Assembly (NCBI GenBank): GCA_030150485.1
Contig: JASLFZ010000033.1
Span: forward strand, 1 to 6,856
Length of the DNA stretch: 6,856 nucleotides
Direction of reading: 5' to 3'
Source of the DNA: Candidatus Saccharimonadales bacterium
GTDB lineage: Bacteria; Patescibacteriota; Saccharimonadia; UBA4664; SCTI01
Shown here piece by piece: positions 1-4,799 of this stretch. The translations under genes and the position numbers were made by a program. The notes below the pieces were generated by a model. It searched no databases and had not been told where the DNA came from. It worked only from the letters and a program-made list of their open reading frames with translations. Every line of letters begins with the position of its first letter. Positions within the stretch are counted from its first letter, which is position 1.

Positions 1-196
1 CCAAATCCTTACTGCCATCCTTAGCCGCCTTTTGCAGCAGCCGCAGGTTAATAACCGACTGGAACAGCGTTGAGCGCTTAGCTGTCACAATCTGCACGCG
101 TTTCGAAGCCGACTTGGTCAGTTTATCGATCGCCGAAGTAATGTCCTCGTCGACCTCTAGATAAATTACGCCGTTGGTGGTGTTTTCGGTTGCCAT
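1..196 (-). CDS. Conserved hypothetical protein, N-terminal 65 residues (cut by window edge)
   Basis: The minus-strand frame opens with ATG at 196-194 and stays open to the window edge, giving 65 residues that begin MATENTTNGVIYLEVDEDIT. The start lies 3 bases after the stop of the FtsA-like gene, so the two are almost certainly co-transcribed. No Shine-Dalgarno is visible before it; translation may depend on reinitiation from the upstream gene. The visible part predicts an alternating beta/alpha pattern: a VIYLEVDED strand, an ITSAIDKL helix, a VQIVTAKRST strand-turn and a helix around residues 44-57. From memory, this N-terminus resembles a protein common in CPR genomes, usually annotated hypothetical or baseplate-J-like, but I cannot confirm the family. 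No signal peptide or membrane segment is visible in this part; any later domain lies outside the window. The function is not known. Confidence 0.8.
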   Translation of the reverse strand, partial: MATENTTNGVIYLEVDEDITSAIDKLTKSASKRVQIVTAKRSTLFQSVINLRLLQKAAKDGSKDL

Positions 197-199
197 AAC

Positions 200-1468
200 T
201 TAATTCTGCATCGTTTTACTTAATTTTTGCAAAATACTTTCACTTAAAGAGCCCGTATTAATAACGTCCAGGCCAATATTTGCGAGGCCCATCGGAGTAA
301 TATCAGCAAAGCTGGTGAGCTTGCCGGTCATATCCTTAACCAGCGAGACCATTGAAGGGTCGATGTGGCTCACAATCGGTTTGCGGGCAAAGGGCAGGTT
401 TTTGTACCAGTCGCCCTTGAGGGCTGCCATCACCTGTGGCAAGCCGGTGCCGCCGCCGCACAGTAAAATTTTCGCCGGTAGGTGGTCCACTTTGGTGAAC
501 TCACTCAAAGAGAGCTCCACCCCGCTGAGCCACACCTTAATGTCTGCATTGACCGCCTCCTCCACCGCCGCCCGATCCTTCACGTGCGCTAGCTTACCCG
601 CCGAGTAGTCGAGCTTCATCTCCTCGGCCTGCTCAAAGCTACAGCCAGCCACACTAGCAATGCGCTTGGTAAAGGTGCGGCCACCGATCCCAAACATTTT
701 AGTTCCTTCGACGCCGCCATTATCGACCAACGCAATATCGGTGGTGCCGCCGCCAATATCAATAAAGATAGCGCTGAAATCGGCGGCGTCCTCACCACCG
801 ACGCTTTTGGCCACCGCAAACGGCTCGGCGGCAATATTAATGATATTTAAATCTAAATTATTGCCTACTTGCTGGAGCGCCCCAATGTGCACCATCGGCG
901 CGAAAGCGTTAAACAGCTGGATCGAAACATCGCGGCCCTGAAAGCCAATGGGGTTGGTGACGCGGTAGCCATCGATCTGCACATCCACGATTGCTGTATT
1001 AACCATCTTCACGTCGATCTCTTGCTGACCGGTCTCCCAGGCGAGCGTTTCTCGCGCGCGCTCAAAGGCCCGCTCCTGCACTCGATCGAGAATCTGGCGC
1101 AGCTCGCCCATCTCAATCCGGCTCTGCGGATCGGTCCGCTTGTATTTAATGGTCGTCGAGGTTCCTTTAACTAACTCGCCGGCGATACCCAGCACCGCGT
1201 TTTTCGCCACCACGCAGGCGGTTTCTTCCGCCTGCTTAAGCGCGGCATCACAGTTATCGACCACCCCCGCAATATCCGTCACCGCGCCCGACTGCATATC
1301 AGTCAGCCGTTGGTGCTGCCGCCCCGCTCCAATAATCTCCACCTGATTACCATTAACCCGGCCAATAAGTGCTTTGACGAATTCGGTACCGATATCCAGC
1401 GCCACGAGGTACTGCTCGTGTTCGCCAGCGTGCTTCATTTTAGGTATTTTGGGAACTTTAAATGCCAT
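200..1468 (-). CDS. FtsA-like actin-fold ATPase (cell division FtsA / pilus PilM superfamily)
   Basis: A 422-residue protein of the sugar-kinase/Hsp70/actin superfamily. It shows phosphate-1 motif LDIGTE (residues 24-29), an FtsA-type 1C/SHS2 region (about 115-200, with VTNPIGFQG), phosphate-2 motif DIGGGTTD (237-244) and adenosine motif LLCGGGTGLP (335-344). The C-terminus (about 408-420) could form an amphipathic helix like the membrane-targeting tail of FtsA. FtsA anchors FtsZ to the membrane; PilM is the cytoplasmic platform of type IV pili. The 1C and phosphate-2 stretches look more like FtsA, but no ftsZ is in view and the next gene is not ftsZ, so I leave the symbol open. The frame is open back to 1534. 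I chose ATG 1468 because homology starts shortly after it and the extra upstream residues would overlap a TACAAT box. There is no clear Shine-Dalgarno. Confidence 0.9.
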   Translation of the reverse strand: MAFKVPKIPKMKHAGEHEQYLVALDIGTEFVKALIGRVNGNQVEIIGAGRQHQRLTDMQSGAVTDIAGVVDNCDAALKQAEETACVVAKNAVLGIAGELVKGTSTTIKYKRTDPQSRIEMGELRQILDRVQERAFERARETLAWETGQQEIDVKMVNTAIVDVQIDGYRVTNPIGFQGRDVSIQLFNAFAPMVHIGALQQVGNNLDLNIINIAAEPFAVAKSVGGEDAADFSAIFIDIGGGTTDIALVDNGGVEGTKMFGIGGRTFTKRIASVAGCSFEQAEEMKLDYSAGKLAHVKDRAAVEEAVNADIKVWLSGVELSLSEFTKVDHLPAKILLCGGGTGLPQVMAALKGDWYKNLPFARKPIVSHIDPSMVSLVKDMTGKLTSFADITPMGLANIGLDVINTGSLSESILQKLSKTMQN

Positions 1469-1495
1469 ATGGGTTTGGTACAATCCTACGAGATT

Positions 1496-1501
1496 ATTGT
1501 A
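1496..1501 (-). promoter_or_regulatory. Candidate -10 box (TACAAT) for the FtsA-like gene
   Basis: TACAAT reads on the minus strand 27 bases before the ATG at 1468. The same hexamer precedes several other minus-strand starts in this window. No convincing -35 is seen at 16-18 bases; the nearest candidate, TTATGG, is 20 bases away. Weak call. Confidence 0.35.
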
Positions 1502-1541
1502 GCGTGCCCGGGCCACTTTTACCATAAGCAGCATTCTGCTA

Positions 1542-1570
1542 TTGAAATTATCTGTTAAAGTTGTTAAATT
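1542..1570 (+). promoter_or_regulatory. Candidate promoter of the plus-strand hypothetical gene
   Basis: TTGAAA (1542-1547) is followed after 17 bases by TAAATT (1565-1570), or after 16 bases by TTAAAT. Each -10 candidate matches 4 of 6 consensus positions. The stretch is A/T-rich relative to its surroundings and lies about 43 bases before the ATG at 1613, leaving room for a leader with a Shine-Dalgarno. Confidence 0.45.
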
Positions 1571-1600
1571 AAGTTGTCTTATGCAGTCTCGTCCACTTTG

Positions 1601-1607
1601 AAGGAGG
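1601..1607 (+). promoter_or_regulatory. Strong Shine-Dalgarno AAGGAGG that decides the start at 1613
   Basis: AAGGAGG lies 5 bases before ATG 1613. This supports 1613 over the in-frame upstream ATG at 1574. It is the only near-perfect Shine-Dalgarno found in the window. Confidence 0.85.
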
Positions 1608-1612
1608 CGCTC

Positions 1613-1993
1613 ATGGCTAAAGACCCCCTAGGGGTGGCTCGTAAAGAAGTATCGGCCGCACGTCGTACCCTCAAAGGTGCCCAAGGGCCACTGGTTGCCA
1701 TGACTGATGGTTCCTCAGAAACCAAGGAGGCGCGAGCAATCCTGGATCGTCAGAGGGAGGCTGTCGCCCAGGCCGGATTCTGCATCGCTGCGGCGCTCAA
1801 GCAGCTCGATGACACTCGCTTTGCCAATGGCTACGCCTACGAAAGGCTGCGGAGGTGGATGGAAAAGCCCAGCAGGCATAGGCTCGACCACACCGCCACT
1901 TTGGCCTGGGCCAACTTTCTGCTTAGCCTCCATTACTTCGATCCGAGCGTCCTGTTCGGTCGGAGCGGCAGGCAGCATCACGCCAAGCAGTAG
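1613..1993 (+). CDS. Hypothetical protein, 126 residues, helical, unrecognised
   Basis: I do not recognise this protein. From ATG 1613 it has 126 residues. It is basic and looks mostly alpha-helical: a charged helix at about residues 5-20 (VARKEVSAARRTLKGAQ), a second at 30-45 rich in E, R and K, an alanine-rich helix at 46-62 and an aromatic/hydrophobic patch near the C-terminus (LAWANFLLSLHYFDPSVLF). It ends in a basic, histidine-containing tail. No signal peptide, cysteine cluster or catalytic motif is evident, and the hydrophobic patch is short and contains polar residues, so a membrane segment is uncertain. It is the only plus-strand protein gene here, with its own promoter candidate, Shine-Dalgarno and terminator, so it is a stand-alone unit. 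Being a real gene is supported by those signals rather than by homology. A nucleic-acid- or protein-binding role is possible but not shown. Confidence 0.75.
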   Translation: MAKDPLGVARKEVSAARRTLKGAQGPLVAMTDGSSETKEARAILDRQREAVAQAGFCIAAALKQLDDTRFANGYAYERLRRWMEKPSRHRLDHTATLAWANFLLSLHYFDPSVLFGRSGRQHHAKQ

Positions 1994-2026
1994 CTGACAT
2001 GGACACTCCTCAACCGCTAACGCGAC

Positions 2027-2055
2027 CAGAATCGCTTTGGCGGTTCTGTGTTTTT
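2027..2055 (+). terminator. Rho-independent terminator of the plus-strand hypothetical gene
   Basis: CAGAATCGC (2027-2035) pairs with GCGGTTCTG (2040-2048) around a TTTG loop, with one G-T wobble. GTG and then five T (2051-2055) follow. It begins 34 bases after the stop at 1993. The T-run overlaps the stop codon of the convergent minus-strand gene. The other direction has no T-run, so it works for the plus strand only. Confidence 0.75.
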
Positions 2056-2209
2056 ACTGGTAGAACGTCAGTGTAGACGGCTGCTGCATAGAGTTATGAG
2101 TATGCTGAAGCTCATACATGCCCACGCTCACACCCGCAATCAGCACCAAGCTGATCATTAATTCAAACACTACTGAGCCATTGCGGCTCGTGCCGTTTAG
2201 TAACTGCAT
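2054..2209 (-). CDS. Short prepilin-like membrane protein, 51 residues
   Basis: A small minus-strand frame of 51 residues: ATG at 2209-2207, TAA at 2056-2054. AAGGGG lies 6 bases before the ATG. The N-terminus reads MQLLNGTSRNG then SVVFELMISLVLIAGVSVGM. This matches a class III (type IV) prepilin signal: a short polar leader with an arginine, a glycine at the cleavage point (residue 11), glutamate at mature position 5 (residue 16) and then a hydrophobic helix of about 17 residues. After cleavage only about 40 residues would remain, with a polar tail (about 32-51) and no globular head, closer in size to Flp pilins than to major type IV pilins. It would be processed by a prepilin peptidase at the inner face of the membrane. 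No pilus genes are in the window, unless the FtsA-like protein is a PilM. The family is inferred from the motif only; an ordinary small membrane protein is the alternative. Confidence 0.65.
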   Translation of the reverse strand: MQLLNGTSRNGSVVFELMISLVLIAGVSVGMYELQHTHNSMQQPSTLTFYQ

Positions 2210-2242
2210 TTCACACCCCTTTTTGTTTTTTTGTACTATTTG

Positions 2243-2248
2243 ATTCTA
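2243..2248 (-). promoter_or_regulatory. Candidate -10 box for the prepilin-like gene
   Basis: TAGAAT on the minus strand (5 of 6 consensus) lies 33 bases before the ATG at 2209, between alaS and this gene. The -35 is poor. A 6-bp inverted repeat with a 4-base loop (2251-2266, TAAGCA/TGCTTA) sits in the -35 area and could be an operator, or chance. Confidence 0.35.
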
Positions 2249-2281
2249 TTTAAGCAGAAATGCTTATGCTTCCGCAAGTGT

Positions 2282-4153
2282 TTATTCGACCACCGCTTTA
2301 ATCCGTCGCACGCCGGCGCTCGAAGACTCTTCTTTTTGAATCCGGAACCGGCCGATCACCCCAGTATGCTCTACATGGGGGCCACCACAAATTTCGACGC
2401 TGAACGGCGGCTGCCCTTCCGAGCCCATAAAGTAGACTTTGACCGTTTCGCCGTACTTATCGCCAAACGCGCCCTTAGCACCGAGCGCGAACGCCTCAGC
2501 CGTGGGGTGCTCCTCGAACCACACCTTTAAGTCCTTTTCGATCTGCTCATTAACGATTCGCTCCACCGCATGCTTTTCTTCATCGGTCATCTTGGCGTCA
2601 TGCGAGAAGTCGAACCGTAGCCGCTCCGGCGTAATGTTGCTGCCGCGCTGCACCACATGATCGCCCAACACCTCTCGGAGCGCCTGATACATGAGGTGCG
2701 TCGCCGTATGCAGCTTCACCGTCGCCTCGCTCTGATCCGCTAAGCCGCCCTTAAATGTGCCGGCCGTAGCCGTGCGGGAGCGGTTCTTTTGCTCGGCCAT
2801 CAGACGATCAAAGTCCTCAGGCCATTGATCGTCTACGGGAATATCCAGCTGGCCGGCCTCTTCTATGCTCAGTTCCGGTGGAAAGCCGTAGGTGTCAAAA
2901 AGGGTAAACATGGCCGCACCGCGCAGCTGGTCTTTAACGATTTTCTTGAACTCGCGCACACCCCGCTCCAGCGTGCGGCGGAACAGCTGCTCCTCGACCC
3001 GCAACGCCTCCAGCACCTCGATCTCTCGCTCGCTTACCTCGGGATACGTGACGCCGTACAGCTCAATCACCCGCGCCCCAATCGTTTCACACAGCTTATC
3101 GGTAATTCCCAGACGCAAGCCTTGGCGGATTGCCCGCCGCAGTAGCCGCCGCATCACGTAGCCCTGGGCGGTGTTGTTGGGGCGCACTCCATCCGTTCCG
3201 ATCATCACCGCCGAGCGCAAGTGGTCGGCAATGATACGCATGGCCGCTTGCTCATCCTGATACGTCTTCTCAGAAAGGCGCTCCACCTCCGCAATCAGCG
3301 GCGAGATTAGATCAATTTTAAAAACATCAGGGTCATCATTCGCCGCCGCTGCGATGCGCTCCAAGCCACCACCAAAATCCAGATTTTTTTGCGGCAGCTC
3401 GTCAAAGCCACCCGCCTCATTTTTGCGATAGGTCATAAAAACATTGTTGCCAATCTCTAAAAAGCGGCCGCAGTCGCAGTTGGGATGGCAGTGCTCGCCG
3501 AACGCCGGGTCGTGAGGCGTCCCAAAGTCGTAAAACATCTCCGAGCTGGGACCACCGGGCTCACCAGCCGGCATAGCCTTAGGCAACCCAGAGCGCGTCC
3601 ACCAGTTTTTAGTAGCGTCATAGTAAAAGATCCGCTCCCCCTCCTTCATGCCGCGCCGATACCCATCGGCCTCACTACCCATGTCCGCCTCCTTAGCCGT
3701 TATACCGGCGGCCTCAAACTGGACGCGCCATAGCTCCGCCGCCTCCGCATCCTTAGGGATGTCGTACTCCGGCGCGCCCATAAAAACGGTGACATAGAGT
3801 TTCTGCGGATCGATGCCGACCTTTTTGGTCAAAAACTCCCACATCCAGGGGATTTGCTGCTCTTTGAAGTAATCCCCCAGGCTCCAGTTGCCGAGCATCT
3901 CGAAGTAGGTGGTGTGGCGATTATCGCCAATCTCGTCGATATCCTCAGCTCGAAAGCAGGTCTGAGAATCGGTGAGCCGCTGGCCGGCAGGATGATCCGC
4001 ACCGAGCAAATAGGGGATCAGTGGCTGCATCCCGCTGCCCGTAAACAGCGTTGTGGGGTCGTCCTGCGGCACCAAGTTCGCACGCGGAATAATAACGTGG
4101 CCGTTGGCCCGCATAAACTCAAGGTATTTAGTTCGAACGTCGTTGGTGGTCAT
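2282..4153 (-). CDS. alaS: Alanine--tRNA ligase, short form lacking the C-Ala domain
   Basis: This class II synthetase charges tRNA-Ala with alanine in the cytoplasm. The 623 residues show the catalytic core with a motif 2 region at about 66-98 (CFRAED, FEMLGNWSLGDYF) and motif 3 at about 258-270 (LDFGGGLERIAAA). A tRNA-recognition helical region follows (about 300-470, with MRRLLRRAIR and the FDTYGFP segment). The zinc-binding editing domain carries HTATH (482-486) and CGGPH (589-593), the HxxxH and CxxxH pairs that clear mischarged Ser/Gly. The protein stops 30 residues after CGGPH. Typical bacterial AlaRS continues to about 870 residues with the DHHA1/C-Ala region, so this form lacks it. 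The stop is clean and the next gene begins 72 bases later, leaving no room for a frameshifted remainder. The start overlaps the Nudix gene by 26 bases, so the two are probably co-transcribed. There is no Shine-Dalgarno, but a TACAAT box lies 14 bases upstream. Confidence 0.97.
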   Translation of the reverse strand: MTTNDVRTKYLEFMRANGHVIIPRANLVPQDDPTTLFTGSGMQPLIPYLLGADHPAGQRLTDSQTCFRAEDIDEIGDNRHTTYFEMLGNWSLGDYFKEQQIPWMWEFLTKKVGIDPQKLYVTVFMGAPEYDIPKDAEAAELWRVQFEAAGITAKEADMGSEADGYRRGMKEGERIFYYDATKNWWTRSGLPKAMPAGEPGGPSSEMFYDFGTPHDPAFGEHCHPNCDCGRFLEIGNNVFMTYRKNEAGGFDELPQKNLDFGGGLERIAAAANDDPDVFKIDLISPLIAEVERLSEKTYQDEQAAMRIIADHLRSAVMIGTDGVRPNNTAQGYVMRRLLRRAIRQGLRLGITDKLCETIGARVIELYGVTYPEVSEREIEVLEALRVEEQLFRRTLERGVREFKKIVKDQLRGAAMFTLFDTYGFPPELSIEEAGQLDIPVDDQWPEDFDRLMAEQKNRSRTATAGTFKGGLADQSEATVKLHTATHLMYQALREVLGDHVVQRGSNITPERLRFDFSHDAKMTDEEKHAVERIVNEQIEKDLKVWFEEHPTAEAFALGAKGAFGDKYGETVKVYFMGSEGQPPFSVEICGGPHVEHTGVIGRFRIQKEESSSAGVRRIKAVVE

Positions 4154-4574
4154 GAGCTATTTCTTGTATTGTAGCGCGTTCACCGCTGGCAATAGTGTCA
4201 GAATCGAGTTCCGAGCGCTCAAACCAGCGTATTTCTTTAGATTCCGGACCAGCTGTTACATTACCCTCTACGGCTACCTCGTAGCAAATAAAGCAAAAAT
4301 GGATTAGGTCTATGTTCATATGGCGACGCTGGCCGCTCCCAAAACCGACCAATACCGGTTCGGGCGAGATGGTTAGGCTACCTTCGACAGCCAGCTCTTC
4401 TTGCAGCTCCCGCTCCAAGCCCGCGCGGGCGGCTTCACCGTGATCGAGCCCGCCGCCCGGCAACGCCCAGTGAATATTTTCCCGCACCAAAAGCAGCTGC
4501 TCCTCGCGCCAAATAATAGCCTTGGTCGATATGCGATAAAATGCACTGGGTATAATAATTTTCTGGCTTGCCAT
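4128..4574 (-). CDS. Nudix hydrolase
   Basis: A 148-residue protein of the Nudix superfamily, which hydrolyses nucleoside diphosphates linked to another group using Mg2+. The Nudix box GX5EX7REUXEEXGU is seen at residues 41-63: G41, E47, R55-E56-L57 and E59-E60, with alanine instead of glycine at 62. E56, E59 and E60 are the expected metal ligands. The preceding segment (about 13-40) has the usual beta strands and WALPGG. The C-terminal part (about 85-125) contains HFCFICYEV and a KEIRWFERSEL strand-helix typical of the fold. The substrate cannot be told from the sequence: oxidised nucleotides (MutT-like), NADH, ADP-ribose or capped RNA ends are all possible. Its 3' end overlaps alaS by 26 bases, so it heads a two-gene unit. 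The start at 4574 is favoured by a -35/-10 promoter ending 6 bases before it. Confidence 0.92.
   Translation of the reverse strand: MASQKIIIPSAFYRISTKAIIWREEQLLLVRENIHWALPGGGLDHGEAARAGLERELQEELAVEGSLTISPEPVLVGFGSGQRRHMNIDLIHFCFICYEVAVEGNVTAGPESKEIRWFERSELDSDTIASGERATIQEIAHDHQRRSN
4168..4173 (-). promoter_or_regulatory. Candidate internal -10 box (TACAAT) before alaS
   Basis: TACAAT lies 14 bases before the alaS ATG, inside the Nudix gene. No -35 is recognised at the proper distance. It may give a separate alaS transcript with a very short leader. Confidence 0.3.
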
Positions 4575-4580
4575 GAGCGA

Positions 4581-4609
4581 ATTGTATCGAGTGGCGGCGG
4601 TTTAATCAA
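4581..4609 (-). promoter_or_regulatory. Promoter of the Nudix-alaS unit, probably leaderless
   Basis: Minus-strand TTGATT (4609-4604) and TACAAT (4586-4581) are separated by 17 bases. Only 6 bases lie between TACAAT and the ATG at 4574, so transcription should begin at or next to the A of the start codon. This is the best-formed promoter in the window. Confidence 0.6.
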
Positions 4610-4624
4610 AACTTAATTTGTGGG

Positions 4625-4633
4625 TGGCATACT
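4625..4633 (+). promoter_or_regulatory. Candidate extended -10 promoter for the tRNA
   Basis: TGGCATACT is a TGn-extended -10 placed 23 bases before the tRNA 5' end. The 11-base string TGGCATACTAG (4625-4635) recurs on the minus strand just before mnmA (5878-5868), which supports it as a promoter element. No clear -35 is seen. Confidence 0.45.
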
Positions 4634-4656
4634 AGCGATGTAACAGCTGGTGCTCC

Positions 4657-4746
4657 GGTGGAATGCCGGGGCGGTTGATTGGGGTCATCTAAGAAGTGGC
4701 TAGGGCTCCTAGTCCCTCGTGGGTTCGAATCCCACTTCCACCGCCA
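4657..4746 (+). tRNA. Type II tRNA: serine-type body with AAG (leucine) anticodon
   Basis: A 90-base cloverleaf can be drawn. The acceptor stem GGTGGAA (4657-4663) pairs with TTCCACC (4736-4742), followed by discriminator G (4743) and encoded CCA (4744-4746). The T-arm GTGGG-TTCGAAT-CCCAC (4719-4735) is perfect. T8-G9, the D-arm CCGGGGCGGTTGATTGG (4666-4682) and an 18-base variable region (4701-4718) follow the serine tRNA plan, as does G73. The anticodon arm is GTCAT (4684-4688), loop CTAAGAA (4689-4695), GTGGC (4696-4700), with anticodon AAG at 4691-4693. Its stem has two G-U pairs, the D-stem also has two, and the nearly invariant A14 is G (4670). A standard caller may label it tRNA-Leu(AAG); leucine tRNAs, however, carry A73 and a different D-arm. 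It could be a degenerate or regulatory tRNA-Ser copy. That it is tRNA-like is nearly certain; the identity is not. Confidence 0.85.
4682..4697. repeat. Direct repeat, copy 1, within the tRNA anticodon arm
   Basis: GGGTCATCTAAGAAGT (16 bases) spans the end of the D-stem, the 5' anticodon stem and the whole anticodon loop. It is identical to copy 2 at 4779-4794, 97 bases downstream. Confidence 0.9.
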
Positions 4747-4755
4747 GCTGTTGCG

Positions 4756-4778
4756 AAAAAGGACGCCTCACGGCGTCC
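4756..4778 (-). terminator. Rho-independent terminator of the mnmA unit
   Basis: On the minus strand, GGACGCC (4778-4772), loop GTGA and GGCGTCC (4767-4761) form a perfect 7-bp GC-rich stem, followed by five T (4760-4756). It lies 21 bases after the mnmA stop. On the plus strand no T-run follows the hairpin, so it should not stop tRNA transcription by the usual mechanism. Confidence 0.9.
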
Positions 4779-4794
4779 GGGTCATCTAAGAAGT
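4779..4794. repeat. Direct repeat, copy 2, between mnmA stop and its terminator
   Basis: An exact copy of the 16 bases at 4682-4697. It abuts the base of the terminator stem and ends 5 bases before the mnmA stop codon. No other tRNA-like sequence surrounds it. Confidence 0.9.
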
Positions 4795-4799
4795 ACTTT

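Larger units (their letters stand above)
4642..4752. repeat. 9-bp inverted repeat flanking the tRNA
   Basis: AACAGCTGG (4642-4650) is the reverse complement of CCAGCTGTT (4744-4752). The right arm starts with the encoded CCA tail of the tRNA. Together with the acceptor stem (GGTGGAA/TTCCACC) it would make a 7+9 bp stem broken by 6 bases on one side and the discriminator G on the other. Confidence 0.8.

Noticed and set aside
1476..1484. Plus-strand TGGTACAAT as promoter of the hypothetical gene
   Set aside because: It is about 130 bases before the start, and a closer -35/-10 pair exists at 1542-1570. The match is probably chance within the FtsA-like gene's leader.
1469..1534. Longer start for the FtsA-like gene (22 extra residues upstream of ATG 1468)
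   Set aside because: The extension begins at a non-ATG codon or at ATG 1525, overlaps the TACAAT box, has no Shine-Dalgarno and adds residues not typical of the family N-terminus.
1574..1612. Upstream start at 1574 for the plus-strand hypothetical gene
   Set aside because: The ATG at 1574 would lie within a few bases of the promoter -10 and lacks a Shine-Dalgarno, whereas 1613 has a perfect AAGGAGG at proper spacing.
2251..2266. TAAGCA-GAAA-TGCTTA hairpin as alaS terminator
   Set aside because: The stem is only 6 bp and A/T-rich and no T-run follows on either strand.
2210..2281. alaS pseudogene with its C-terminal part lost by frameshift
   Set aside because: Only 72 bases separate alaS from the next gene and none of the frames there looks like a C-Ala remnant.
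4657..4746. tmRNA end or intron-containing tRNA
   Set aside because: A 90-base type II cloverleaf accounts for the whole length without an intron, and no tag-reading frame or tmRNA 5' domain is seen nearby.
4682..4794. A mini integrative element with attL in the tRNA and attR at copy 2
   Set aside because: Only 97 bases separate the copies, no integrase is present, and copy 2 is not followed by a tRNA 3' half as a displaced attachment site would be.
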